A stretch of DNA of 64,000 nt from Pseudomonas putida (GTDB taxonomy: Bacteria; Pseudomonadota; Gammaproteobacteria; Pseudomonadales; Pseudomonadaceae), in assembly GCF_028682175.1 (NCBI RefSeq), contig NZ_JANHKS010000026.1, positions 19,611-83,610 on the forward strand. Reading direction: 5' to 3'. The position numbers were made by a program, and so were the translations under genes. The notes beneath the pieces are model-generated. The model did not search any database, was not told the origin of the DNA, and was given only the letters and a program-made list of their open reading frames with translations. Positions 1-8,328 of the stretch are shown here, one piece after another (the stretch's first letter is position 1; every line of letters starts with the position of its first letter).

Positions 1-404
1 TGGTAGGTCACGACCAGGGTGAAGGCGCGATTATCGCCTGCCTTGCGTGGCAGGGTGACGTCGAGAATGCCGTGGTACACCTCGACGTCGCCGAAGTACT
101 CGTCGTGCTTCTTTTCCCCATCAGGCAATTGCGCGGCGCCGAGGCCGATGTCGGCAGGCTCGGTGCGAAATTGAAAGCGGTGGCGATAGAGGTAATAGCC
201 TTCGGTGGCGACGAATTGCAGCTTGATCGCCTCGGGCGTCGAGTCGATCAGGTTGAGCTGGAAGGCCTGGCGAACCGGCAGGAAATCCTTGCTGTTATCG
301 ACTGCGGCACTGCCCAGCCCGCCGGCGGGGCGATTGTCCAGCAGGCTGGCGCTGAAGGCGGGCAGGGCAAAGGTCAGCAGTATCAGAAAAAGCAGGCGGC
401 GCAT
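1..404 (-). CDS. dsbD: Thiol:disulfide interchange protein DsbD, N-terminal part (gene cut by the window edge)
   Basis: The reading frame starts at the ATG at 404 on the minus strand and runs off the left edge, so about 134 residues are visible. It begins with a signal peptide (MRRLLFLILLTFALPAFSA). The following segment fits the periplasmic alpha domain of DsbD, including a Tyr-rich stretch around EGYYLYRHRF. DsbD passes electrons from cytoplasmic thioredoxin across the inner membrane to periplasmic DsbC-type proteins. The membrane and C-terminal thioredoxin domains are outside the window, so completeness cannot be judged. In P. aeruginosa, as I recall, dipZ/dsbD also lies close to gcbA and speA, which supports the call. 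Confidence 0.85.
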   Translation of the reverse strand, partial: MRRLLFLILLTFALPAFSASLLDNRPAGGLGSAAVDNSKDFLPVRQAFQLNLIDSTPEAIKLQFVATEGYYLYRHRFQFRTEPADIGLGAAQLPDGEKKHDEYFGDVEVYHGILDVTLPRKAGDNRAFTLVVTY

Positions 405-455
405 GGCGATCTCGCATCTCGAACATGCGCGCATCATAACGGACATGACGCGATC

Positions 456-540
456 CGTAGCAGCACGGCTTGCCGGCGGGGGCGATCATCAGTACGCCCC
501 CGCCGGCAAGCGGAGCGCCGCCCGGCCGGGCTGCTACGGG
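456..540. repeat. REP pair (GTAGCAGCACGGCTTGCCGGCGGG family)
   Basis: Two inverted copies of the GTAGCAGC...GCCGGCGGG palindrome lie between dsbD and gcbA. The right-hand copy is diverged. Its outer end, read on the minus strand as CCCGTAG, contains the TAG stop codon of gcbA. Confidence 0.85.
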
Positions 541-2192
541 ATGGTTGCCATCGTCTCCATCTTCGCTTTCGCGATCTCATCGCGCGCTGAATGCACCTGA
601 TTGCGCCCGGCCTTCTTCGCGCGGTACAGCGCGTCGTCCGCGTGGGAGGCCATGAGCAGTGCGTCGTCGTGTTCACCCAGTTCGACCACGCCTGCGCTGA
701 AGGTACAGAACAGGTCTGCTGGCTGGGCGGGGTAGTGGATTTCGGCGAAGCGGCGACGGATTTCGTCGAGTACGCTGTGGGCTGCGGCCAGGTCGGTATC
801 GGGCATGACCACCGCAAACTCTTCGCCGCCGTAACGGCCGATGTAGTCGGTCTTACGCAGGCGTTGCTTGAGAAACAGCGCCAGGCTCTTGATGACGCGG
901 TCGCCCATGGGGTGGCCGTGGGTATCGTTGACCTTCTTGAAGTGGTCGATGTCGAGCATGACGAAACTGAGCGGCTTGTTCTCGCGGCGTGCGCGGAAGC
1001 TGCAGTCTTCGAGCAGTTGCAGGATGTGGGTGTGGTTGTACAGCCCGGTCAGGCTGTCGCGCACCATCCGCGCCTTGAGGTTGCGCGCCCGGGCCGCGCG
1101 GTTGCGCACGGTAGTGATCAGGTGCCGAGGCTTGATCGGTTTGGTCAGGAAGTCATCGCCGCCTTCGCTCATCGCATCCAGCTGTTTATCCAGATCGTCC
1201 TCGGCAGACAGGTAAATGATCGGCACGCTGACGTAGCGGTCGTTGTGGCGAATCACTTTCGCCAGCTCCGTACCGGTGCAGCCGGGCATGTACATGTCGA
1301 GGATGATCAGGTCGGGCTGGAATTCGGCCAGTTCGGACATGGTCTTGATGGGGTCGAACAACGTGCGCGTGACGATCCCGGCGCTATTGAGCAGCCGCTC
1401 GGTGTGGGTGGCCTGGGCGCGGGAGTCATCGATGATGAGCACCTTGTAGGGTTCGTACTGCGCAACCCGGGTCAGGATCTCGATCTTTTCCAGCAGGCTC
1501 GACGCTTCAAGGGTGCCCGTGAGGAATTCCTCGCCACCGGCACGCACCGCCGCCAGGCGGGTTGGCGTATCGGTTTCGTGATGGCTGAAGAACAGCAGCG
1601 GCAGCTTCTGCTCCAGGCCTTCCTGCATCTTGGCCGCCAGTTTCAGCCCTTCGCCGATCCCGCCGAAGTCCACGTCCATCACCACCGCCGCCGGCAGGCG
1701 CTCGGCCAGGGTCGCGTGGAAGGCCTGGACCGTGTTCAGCGCCTGGGCGCTCAGTCCAAAGAACTCAAGCTGCTTGGCCAGCCGCTCGCCGCGATCGTGA
1801 TCCTGCAGCATCACGTAGATGGGCTTGCGCAGGGGCGGCAGGGAGGTGTGTTCCAGACGGTCGCCGTGGCGCAGGCCGGTACGTGACAAGCGCTGCATCA
1901 AGCGGTTGAGGTCGGTAATCAGGGCGCTGCTCAGTCGGCCACGGTTGGCGTGGACCTCTTCCAGCGAGCGGTTGATGCCGCGCGCCAGTTGCGCATGCTC
2001 GGCCTGTTCGAAGCGTTCGGCAAAACGCAGCAGGCGCTGGTTGGCGTCGCTGAGTTCTTCCATATCCGCAACCGACCATTCGCTTTGCTGCAAGCGCTGC
2101 CACACCTCCAGGATCTGCCTGGCCTGGTGGATGACGCGTTGGGCGAAGTGGTGTTTGAGACGGTCTGGGCTCGAATCTTCTGGCTCGGTCAT
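534..2192 (-). CDS. gcbA: Diguanylate cyclase GcbA: two receiver domains plus GGDEF
   Basis: A 552-residue cytoplasmic protein that makes the second messenger c-di-GMP from GTP. Residues 1-115 are a helical N-terminus. Residues about 125-240 are a first, degenerate receiver domain. Residues about 249-365 are a second receiver with LIIDD at 252-256 and the likely phosphoacceptor D299 in LIILDMYMPG. A GGDEF domain covers about 375-545. The signature is GGEEF (455-459), compatible with activity, and RKTD (446-449) lies five residues upstream as a product-inhibition I-site. The P. fluorescens and P. aeruginosa homologue GcbA promotes biofilm formation. The next genes on the plus strand match the P. 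aeruginosa order PA4842-PA4839 as I remember it. The stop codon lies inside a REP element. Confidence 0.9.
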   Translation of the reverse strand: MTEPEDSSPDRLKHHFAQRVIHQARQILEVWQRLQQSEWSVADMEELSDANQRLLRFAERFEQAEHAQLARGINRSLEEVHANRGRLSSALITDLNRLMQRLSRTGLRHGDRLEHTSLPPLRKPIYVMLQDHDRGERLAKQLEFFGLSAQALNTVQAFHATLAERLPAAVVMDVDFGGIGEGLKLAAKMQEGLEQKLPLLFFSHHETDTPTRLAAVRAGGEEFLTGTLEASSLLEKIEILTRVAQYEPYKVLIIDDSRAQATHTERLLNSAGIVTRTLFDPIKTMSELAEFQPDLIILDMYMPGCTGTELAKVIRHNDRYVSVPIIYLSAEDDLDKQLDAMSEGGDDFLTKPIKPRHLITTVRNRAARARNLKARMVRDSLTGLYNHTHILQLLEDCSFRARRENKPLSFVMLDIDHFKKVNDTHGHPMGDRVIKSLALFLKQRLRKTDYIGRYGGEEFAVVMPDTDLAAAHSVLDEIRRRFAEIHYPAQPADLFCTFSAGVVELGEHDDALLMASHADDALYRAKKAGRNQVHSARDEIAKAKMETMATIP

Positions 2193-2545
2193 GTCCTGAC
2201 TACTTATCGGGGAAACCCTGATACAAATGCTGGCGCTATGCTAGCACTACTTTTATGACGCAAGTGCGCCGCAAGTCATTTAGTTGTCATTTTTTCAGGG
2301 TTTTTTTGCGTCAAATTTTCACCGCTCAAGCGTGTTGAGGCGATGGATTTTCAGTGGCCAAAGATTCACGTCGCGACCGGCCAGTCAGGGTTTTCCCGAT
2401 GCATGCACAGGGCATGGTGCCGAAGGATGGCGCAGACGGACCACTGGATTACGCAAATGGACCATCCCTCGCGTTCCTGCCAAACGCACCTTGCTGTAAG
2501 GTTGCGGTCCTAAGCACTGAATTCCGTGATTGAAAGGACAAGGCC
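2193..2545. other. Divergent intergenic region gcbA / DUF2333 gene
   Basis: This 353-base gap separates two divergent genes and must hold both promoters. The gcbA-proximal part around 2215-2330 is locally AT-rich with T-runs. No convincing operator, terminator or small gene was recognised. A purine-rich GAAAGGACAAGG precedes the DUF2333 start codon. Confidence 0.5.
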
Positions 2546-3649
2546 ATGCTGGATTGGAAGAAGCGCTCGGACACTGCGGGCGGGGGCGAGCGCGTAGACG
2601 GGAAACCTGTGGGCAAGGCACCTCGTGCCGCGCGCGGGTATTGGAGCGGGCTGCTGTTCAGCCGGGCGGTGGGCGCGGTGGTGGCGATCTACCTGCTGGT
2701 GACCGTCGTCCTGGGCATCTGGTGGAGCAGCGAGCCGGCCTTGTTTCCGGTCCAGCAGCAGGCCCAGGCGGCCGCCGAGCGTGACGGCAAGCCGATGGTG
2801 ATTGGCTACACCACCGTCGAGACCCTCAAGACTGTCGTCTCGACCCTGCTCGACAAGCCGGGCGGCTACATTTCCAACGACCGCTTCCCGCCAGGCCTGT
2901 GGATGGACAACATGCCGAGCTGGGAATACGGCGTGCTGGTCCAGGTGCGTGACCTGACCCGCGCCCTGCGCAAGGACTTCGCCCGCTCCCAGTCGCAGTC
3001 GGCCGAAGACGGCGATCTGGGCCGCGCCGAGCCGCTGTTCAACTTCGACAACAAGAGCTGGATCCTGCCGTCGAGCGAATCCCAGTACCGCGACGGTATC
3101 GCTGCCCTGACCCGTTATCAGGCGCGTCTGTCCGATCCGAACCAGCGCGGCGCGCTGTTCTATACCCGTGCCGACAACCTGAACAACTGGCTGGGTGATG
3201 TCGGGACCCGCCTGGGCTCGCTGTCGCAGCGCCTGTCGGCCAGCGTCGGTCGGGTCAAGCTCAACAGCACCCTGAAGACCGAAGCCCAGTCCACGGTGAC
3301 CGTGAAGCCGGGTGAAGTGCCGCAGGTAGACGAAGAAATCGTCGAAACCCCGTGGATGCAGATCGACAACGTGTTCTATGAAGCGCGCGGTCAGGCCTGG
3401 GCGCTGTCCCTGCTGCTGCGGGCCATCGAAGTCGATTTCGCCGATGTACTGGCCAAGAAGAACGCCACCGTCAGCGTGCGTCAGATCATCCGTGAGCTGG
3501 AGGCCTCGCAGGAACCGATGTGGAGCCCGTTGATCCTCAACGGCAGCCCATACGGCGTGTTCGCCAACCACTCGCTGGTCATGGCCAACTACCTGTCCCG
3601 CGCCAACGCCGCAGTCATCGACCTGCGCCAGTTGTTGTCGCAGGGTTGA
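2546..3649 (+). CDS. DUF2333 family inner-membrane protein
   Basis: A 367-residue protein of unknown function. It has a basic cytoplasmic N-terminus, one membrane segment at about residues 36-60 (VGAVVAIYLLVTVVLGIWW), and a large C-terminal part expected in the periplasm. The C-terminal part resembles the DUF2333 family, common in Pseudomonas beside the Nudix, yciH and speA genes. AAAGGACAAGG serves as ribosome-binding site before the ATG at 2546. Only 3 bases separate its stop from the Nudix start, so the two are very probably co-transcribed. No catalytic motif was recognised. Confidence 0.8.
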   Translation: MLDWKKRSDTAGGGERVDGKPVGKAPRAARGYWSGLLFSRAVGAVVAIYLLVTVVLGIWWSSEPALFPVQQQAQAAAERDGKPMVIGYTTVETLKTVVSTLLDKPGGYISNDRFPPGLWMDNMPSWEYGVLVQVRDLTRALRKDFARSQSQSAEDGDLGRAEPLFNFDNKSWILPSSESQYRDGIAALTRYQARLSDPNQRGALFYTRADNLNNWLGDVGTRLGSLSQRLSASVGRVKLNSTLKTEAQSTVTVKPGEVPQVDEEIVETPWMQIDNVFYEARGQAWALSLLLRAIEVDFADVLAKKNATVSVRQIIRELEASQEPMWSPLILNGSPYGVFANHSLVMANYLSRANAAVIDLRQLLSQG

Positions 3650-3652
3650 TCG

Positions 3653-4198
3653 GTGGCCGTCTCTGAAAACGAAGTCGCGCATCGCGCGGCTTCCGATGCC
3701 GAGCAGATCGCCTGGGTCGATCGTCAGGATCAACTGCTGGGTTCGATGCCGCGGGCCGAATTGCGCGAGCGCGGCCTGATCGGGCGGGGCACCTATATCC
3801 TGCTGTTCAACTCCGCCGGTGAGCTGTGCGTGCATCGGCGCACCCTGAGCAAGGCCATCTACCCGGGCTACTGGGACGTGGCGGCGGGCGGCATGGTCCA
3901 GGCCGATGAAAGCTATGAGCTGTCGGCGGCGCGGGAGTTGGAGGAAGAACTGGGGGTGGCTGGCGTCGAGCTGACCGCCCATGAGCAGTTTTTCTTCGAT
4001 CAGCCGGACAACCGCCTGTGGTGTGCAGTCTTCTCCGCCGTCTGGGACGGGCCCTTGAAACTGCAGCCTGAAGAGGTGCTCGAAGCGCGTTTCATCAGCA
4101 TCGATCAGGTCCTGCGCGAAACCGTCGAGAAGCCTTATTGCCCGGACTCTCTGGCTGCGTTGAAGCGCTATCTGGGCGACGTCGCAAAACGCCCGTAA
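3653..4198 (+). CDS. Nudix hydrolase
   Basis: A 181-residue protein that starts with GTG at 3653, three bases after the preceding stop. A complete Nudix box spans about G80 to V102: G, five residues, E, seven residues, then RELEEELGV. This box binds the catalytic Mg2+, so the protein should hydrolyse a nucleoside diphosphate linked to some moiety X. The substrate cannot be read from the sequence. The layout resembles YfcD-like Nudix enzymes. It sits in the DUF2333-Nudix-yciH-speA order known from Pseudomonas. The translational coupling suggests it shares regulation with the DUF2333 membrane protein. Confidence 0.88.
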   Translation: MAVSENEVAHRAASDAEQIAWVDRQDQLLGSMPRAELRERGLIGRGTYILLFNSAGELCVHRRTLSKAIYPGYWDVAAGGMVQADESYELSAARELEEELGVAGVELTAHEQFFFDQPDNRLWCAVFSAVWDGPLKLQPEEVLEARFISIDQVLRETVEKPYCPDSLAALKRYLGDVAKRP

Positions 4199-4361
4199 AT
4201 TGGCGCATATTTGCACTTAGCAGCAGCGCTTTTTGCCGTTACACTGCGCGACTTTTCAAGCCGGACTGTCTTCACGGTCCGGTAGCGCTGCCCCTGCCTG
4301 AGTGGGGCTTCGCGGTCGGCTCCCGTCGGCTAGACTTTGGTCCTCAAGAAGAGGATTGCCC

Positions 4362-4733
4362 GTGGCCAAAAAAGCCGCATCCTTCGCTGCCCTCGGCGGC
4401 CTGGTATTTTCCACCGACGCAGGACGGCATTGTCCCGAATGCCGTCAGCCTGTCGATGCCTGCATCTGCAAGAAATCGGTTATCCCCGAAGGTGATGGCA
4501 TTGCCCGCGTTCGTCGCGAGAGCAAGGGCCGTGGCGGCAAGACCGTCACCACCATCACCGGCGTGCCGCTGCCTGAAGATGCACTCAAGGAACTGGCGAC
4601 TACGCTCAAGCGTCGTTGCGGAACCGGTGGTGCGCTCAAGGATGGCGTGATCGAGATTCAGGGCGATCACGTCGAGACGCTGCTGGCAGAACTGGTCAAG
4701 CAGGGCTTCAAGGCGAAAAAGTCCGGCGGCTGA
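4362..4733 (+). CDS. yciH: SUI1/YciH-type translation initiation factor homologue
   Basis: A 123-residue protein with an N-terminal Cys motif (CPECRQPVDACICK) and a C-terminal SUI1/eIF1-like fold carrying the typical RRESKGRGGKTVT segment. YciH homologues influence start-codon selection on the 30S subunit in E. coli. The start chosen is GTG at 4362, preceded by AAGAGGA at 4348-4354. The longer frame from 4302 has no good ribosome-binding site and would add a low-complexity extension. It lies between the Nudix gene and speA in the same direction, but a gap of about 160 bases to the Nudix gene allows its own promoter. Confidence 0.85.
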   Translation: MAKKAASFAALGGLVFSTDAGRHCPECRQPVDACICKKSVIPEGDGIARVRRESKGRGGKTVTTITGVPLPEDALKELATTLKRRCGTGGALKDGVIEIQGDHVETLLAELVKQGFKAKKSGG

Positions 4734-4927
4734 GTCGCCACTTTTCGCTCTTGGGCTCATGCCTGGCATTGCCCCTTCGGTCTGGCATTCACGTTCAAAA
4801 CAAACTCCGGTCTGCACCTCGGGTCTATTACCCACGGCAGGCGGGTGCCAAACCGTCATTTGCACTCTATACACTGCGCCCAGCCGGTCAGGCCGGGGCT
4901 TTATTGACTTTTATACAGGGGACTTCG

Positions 4928-6841
4928 ATGTCCGTACGACGCACACGCAAAGACGATGGTAGCCAATGGACCGTGGCGGACAGCCGCAGTGTCTACGGGA
5001 TTCGCCATTGGGGGGCTGGTTATTTTGCAATCAACGAAGCCGGCCGTGTTGAAGTTCGCCCCAACGGGCCAGGCAGTTCGCCCATCGATCTCTACGAGCA
5101 GGTAGAGGAGCTGCGCAAGAGCGGCCTTTCCCTGCCATTGCTGGTGCGTTTCCCCGATATCCTGCAAGACCGTGTGCGTCAGTTGACCGGTGCGTTCGAC
5201 GCCAATATCGCGCGCCTGGAATACCAGAGCAAGTACACCGCGCTGTACCCGATCAAGGTCAACCAGCAGGAAGCGGTGGTGGAAAACATCATCGCCACGC
5301 AGAACGTTTCCATCGGCCTTGAGGCTGGTTCCAAGCCCGAGCTGATGGCCGTGCTGGCACTGGCGCCGAAGGGCGGCACCATCGTCTGCAACGGTTACAA
5401 GGACCGTGAGTTCATCCGTCTGGCGCTGATGGGCCAGAAGCTGGGCCACAACGTCTTTATCGTCATCGAGAAAGAATCCGAAGTCGAACTGGTGATCGAA
5501 GAGGCCGCCGAGCTGAAAGTCGCGCCACAGGTGGGCCTGCGGGTTCGTCTGTCTTCGCTGGCGTCGAGCAAGTGGGCGGACACCGGTGGCGAGAAGTCCA
5601 AGTTCGGTCTGTCTGCCGCGCAACTGCTGTCGGTGGTCGAGCGCTTCACCAAGGCGGGGCTTGACCAGGGCATTCGCCTGCTGCACTTCCACATGGGCTC
5701 GCAGATCGCCAACCTGGCCGACTACCAGCACGGTTTCAAGGAAGCCATCCGTTACTACGGCGAGCTGCGCAACCTGGGCCTGCCGGTCGATCACATCGAC
5801 GTCGGCGGTGGTCTGGGTGTGGACTACGACGGCACCCATTCGCGTAATGCCAGTTCGATCAACTACGACATGGACGATTACGCCGGTGTCGTGGTCGGCA
5901 TGCTCAAGGAGTTCTGCGACGCCCAGGGCCTGCCGCATCCGCACATTTTCTCCGAGAGCGGCCGCTCGCTGACCGCGCACCACGCGATGCTGGTGATCCA
6001 GGTCACCGACGTGGAACGTCACAACGACGAAGTGCCGGAAATCGAGGACAAGGAAAGCCTGCCCGAAACCCTGCAATGGCTGGTCGATCTTCTCGGCCCG
6101 ACCGACATCGAGATGGTCACCGAGACCTACTGGCGCGCCACCCACTACATGAGCGACCTGGCCGCGCAGTATTCGGACGGCAAGCTGACCCTGGCGCAAA
6201 AAGCGCTGGGCGAGCAGTGCTACTTCGCCGTGTGCCGTCGCCTGCACAACTCGTTGAAGGCCCGTCAGCGCTCGCACCGTCAGGTTCTGGACGAACTCAA
6301 CGACAAGCTGGCCGACAAGTACATCTGCAACTTCTCGGTGTTCCAGAGCCTGCCGGACACCTGGGCGATCGATCAGGTATTGCCGATCATCCCGCTGCAC
6401 CGTCTGAACGAAGAGCCGAACCGTCGCGCCGTGCTGCAGGACCTGACCTGTGACTCGGATGGCAAGATCAACCAGTACGTCGACGAGCAAAGCATCGAGA
6501 CCAGCCTGCCGGTCCACGGGCTGAACGAGGGTGAGGATTACCTGCTGGGCGTGTTCCTGGTGGGCGCGTACCAGGAAATCCTGGGTGACATGCACAACCT
6601 GTTCGGCGACACCGATTCGGTGAACATCTACCAGAACGCCGACGGCAGCGTTTACCACGCAGGCATCGAAACCCACGACACCATCGAAGACATGCTGCGC
6701 TATGTGCACCTGTCGCCGGAGGAGTTGATGACGCACTACCGCGACAAGGTGGCCAGCGCGCGGATTTCCCCACGTGAGCGCACCCAGTACCTGGACGCGT
6801 TGCGCCTGGGGCTGACACGGTCTTCGTACCTGTCTTCGTGA
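4928..6841 (+). CDS. speA: Biosynthetic arginine decarboxylase SpeA
   Basis: A 637-residue PLP-dependent fold-III decarboxylase that converts arginine to agmatine, the first step of the agmatine route to putrescine. The PLP lysine is K110 in LYPIKVNQ. HIDVGGGLGVDYDG forms the glycine loop and FSESGRSL is the usual family motif. The start is ATG at 4928 with AGGGGAC upstream. A longer open frame from 4616 overlaps yciH and is not used. The length matches the family norm of about 630-660 residues. Downstream lies only a REP cluster, so it appears to be the last gene of its unit. Confidence 0.95.
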   Translation: MSVRRTRKDDGSQWTVADSRSVYGIRHWGAGYFAINEAGRVEVRPNGPGSSPIDLYEQVEELRKSGLSLPLLVRFPDILQDRVRQLTGAFDANIARLEYQSKYTALYPIKVNQQEAVVENIIATQNVSIGLEAGSKPELMAVLALAPKGGTIVCNGYKDREFIRLALMGQKLGHNVFIVIEKESEVELVIEEAAELKVAPQVGLRVRLSSLASSKWADTGGEKSKFGLSAAQLLSVVERFTKAGLDQGIRLLHFHMGSQIANLADYQHGFKEAIRYYGELRNLGLPVDHIDVGGGLGVDYDGTHSRNASSINYDMDDYAGVVVGMLKEFCDAQGLPHPHIFSESGRSLTAHHAMLVIQVTDVERHNDEVPEIEDKESLPETLQWLVDLLGPTDIEMVTETYWRATHYMSDLAAQYSDGKLTLAQKALGEQCYFAVCRRLHNSLKARQRSHRQVLDELNDKLADKYICNFSVFQSLPDTWAIDQVLPIIPLHRLNEEPNRRAVLQDLTCDSDGKINQYVDEQSIETSLPVHGLNEGEDYLLGVFLVGAYQEILGDMHNLFGDTDSVNIYQNADGSVYHAGIETHDTIEDMLRYVHLSPEELMTHYRDKVASARISPRERTQYLDALRLGLTRSSYLSS

Positions 6842-6849
6842 TGACGGCC

Positions 6850-6966
6850 TGACTTGCCGGCGATGGCGCCCCCGACGACGCCCCCGCCGGCAAGCCGTGC
6901 TGCTACGGGATGAGGGCGCGCCTGCTCTTCGTAGCAGCCGGGCTTGCCCGCGGGAGCGATCTTGCT
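6850..6966. repeat. REP cluster after speA
   Basis: Three partial or complete copies of the GTAGCAGC...CTTGCCGGCGGG family lie in both orientations directly downstream of speA. The copies at 6884-6908 and 6930-6954 are the best preserved. Confidence 0.8.
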
Positions 6967-7131
6967 GGCACGGTGCGGCCCTGCTGGCACGCGCCTCTCC
7001 TACAATTCGCCACAACCTGCCGCCCACGGTTGTAGGCTATTTCCTGTTCTGCTTTTACCCCCTCTACTTGGCGGATCTTCTGCCCCAGAATCGCTGGCCT
7101 CTCGCAACTACCCGTAGAGGTCATCCGCTTT

Positions 7132-8328
7132 ATGCTTCAGTTCGCCGACTCAAAGCCCCTGCGTCTGGAAACCGGTCGCCCCAAGCGCTCGTTCGAAGTG
7201 CTGACATGCACGGGGGGCGAGGTCTTCAATCAGCCCTATTCCTATGAACTGGAAATCGTCCATCCCGGCGGCGATCTGGACGCCCATGAATTACTGTTCA
7301 GCGGCGCCTACTTACATACCCATGACCTGGCCTGGGGCATCCACGGGCATATCCAGAGTATCGTGCGCAGCACTACGGAGCCTGCGCCCAGCAACCTGGC
7401 GCAGATGCGGCCCACGCGTTTCATTATCACCCTGGGCCCCCGGCTGGGGTTGATGGCCTTCCGGCACAACCAGCGCATCTTCCAGGGGATGAACGCCGAC
7501 CAGATCATCAACCAGGTGCTGAGCGAGCACGGCATCGACGACGCGGGCTACGTCTGGCAACGCAGCCAGCCGTGCGTGGAGCGTGACTTCTGCGCCCAGT
7601 ACCGCGAGAGCGATCTGTCCCTGCTGCAACGCCTGTGTGACGAGGAAGGCATGCACTATTACTTCCTGCACACCCGCAAGCGGCATGTCGTGGTGTTCAC
7701 CGACCAGTCGCCACAGGCGCGTGAAGCCTCTGTCGCCCAGGCGACGCAACTCCCCAGCGAGCCGCGCAAGATCGATCCGGCAAAGGACGCGCCCATGAAC
7801 ATGCAGCGCGCCTGTGTGGTGGGCGGGCTGTTCGAACCGGTGAAGCTGGATGCAAGGGGCCGGCTGAAGGTGCGCTTCGAATGGGGGCACCAGGGTGATG
7901 GCGCACGGTTCAACGACTGCTGGGTGCCCATCGATCCTGCGCTCATCAACGGCAAGAACCCATGGTGGGGCGGTATGGAGGTGGTGGTGAACTTCCGTGA
8001 CGGTAACCCCAGCTATCCCTACGTCAGCCACCGGTTGTGGGATCCGGACATCAACCCGCGCGCCAAGCCCGACCCGGCCGTGGTTCCGCGCAGGGTGATC
8101 ACCACTCGCATCGACAAGGAACTGTTTCTGGACGAGTCCCGGCAGTTCTCCGTTGACGACAAGCTGATCGTGCGCCTGGCCCGCAACAACGAGCTGCATT
8201 TCAGGGTGGGCGCGAGCCTGGTGACCATCGATTCACGGACCCTGTCACTGAGCGGCCTGAAGGTCATGCTCTCGTCCATTGCCAGGGCCGAGGCGCAAGC
8301 GCAGCCAGGCGAGCCCGATCAGCCGTGA
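7132..8328 (+). CDS. Shortened, solitary VgrG-like protein
   Basis: A 398-residue protein with clear VgrG features. Residues 1-195 resemble the gp27-like base, including YRESDLSLLQRLCDEEGMHYYF. Residues about 227-310 resemble the gp5 OB-fold (GRLKVRFEWGHQGDG, then GGMEVVVNFRDGNPSYPYVS). Canonical VgrG spikes have about 600-700 residues. Here the second half of the gp27-like region appears missing, and the C-terminal needle is replaced by only about 70 residues. No hcp, sheath, baseplate, adaptor or effector gene lies nearby, so it is an orphan. It may be a decayed spike, a cargo-less puncturing protein, or a related phage tail protein. Its last 10 bases overlap the convergent MATE gene. Confidence 0.7.
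   Translation: MLQFADSKPLRLETGRPKRSFEVLTCTGGEVFNQPYSYELEIVHPGGDLDAHELLFSGAYLHTHDLAWGIHGHIQSIVRSTTEPAPSNLAQMRPTRFIITLGPRLGLMAFRHNQRIFQGMNADQIINQVLSEHGIDDAGYVWQRSQPCVERDFCAQYRESDLSLLQRLCDEEGMHYYFLHTRKRHVVVFTDQSPQAREASVAQATQLPSEPRKIDPAKDAPMNMQRACVVGGLFEPVKLDARGRLKVRFEWGHQGDGARFNDCWVPIDPALINGKNPWWGGMEVVVNFRDGNPSYPYVSHRLWDPDINPRAKPDPAVVPRRVITTRIDKELFLDESRQFSVDDKLIVRLARNNELHFRVGASLVTIDSRTLSLSGLKVMLSSIARAEAQAQPGEPDQP

Noticed and set aside
4901..7027. 708-codon open frame on the minus strand opposite speA
   Set aside because: It is the antisense shadow of a conserved high-GC gene. The product is rich in Arg, Gln, His and Val without any domain, and speA is unmistakable.
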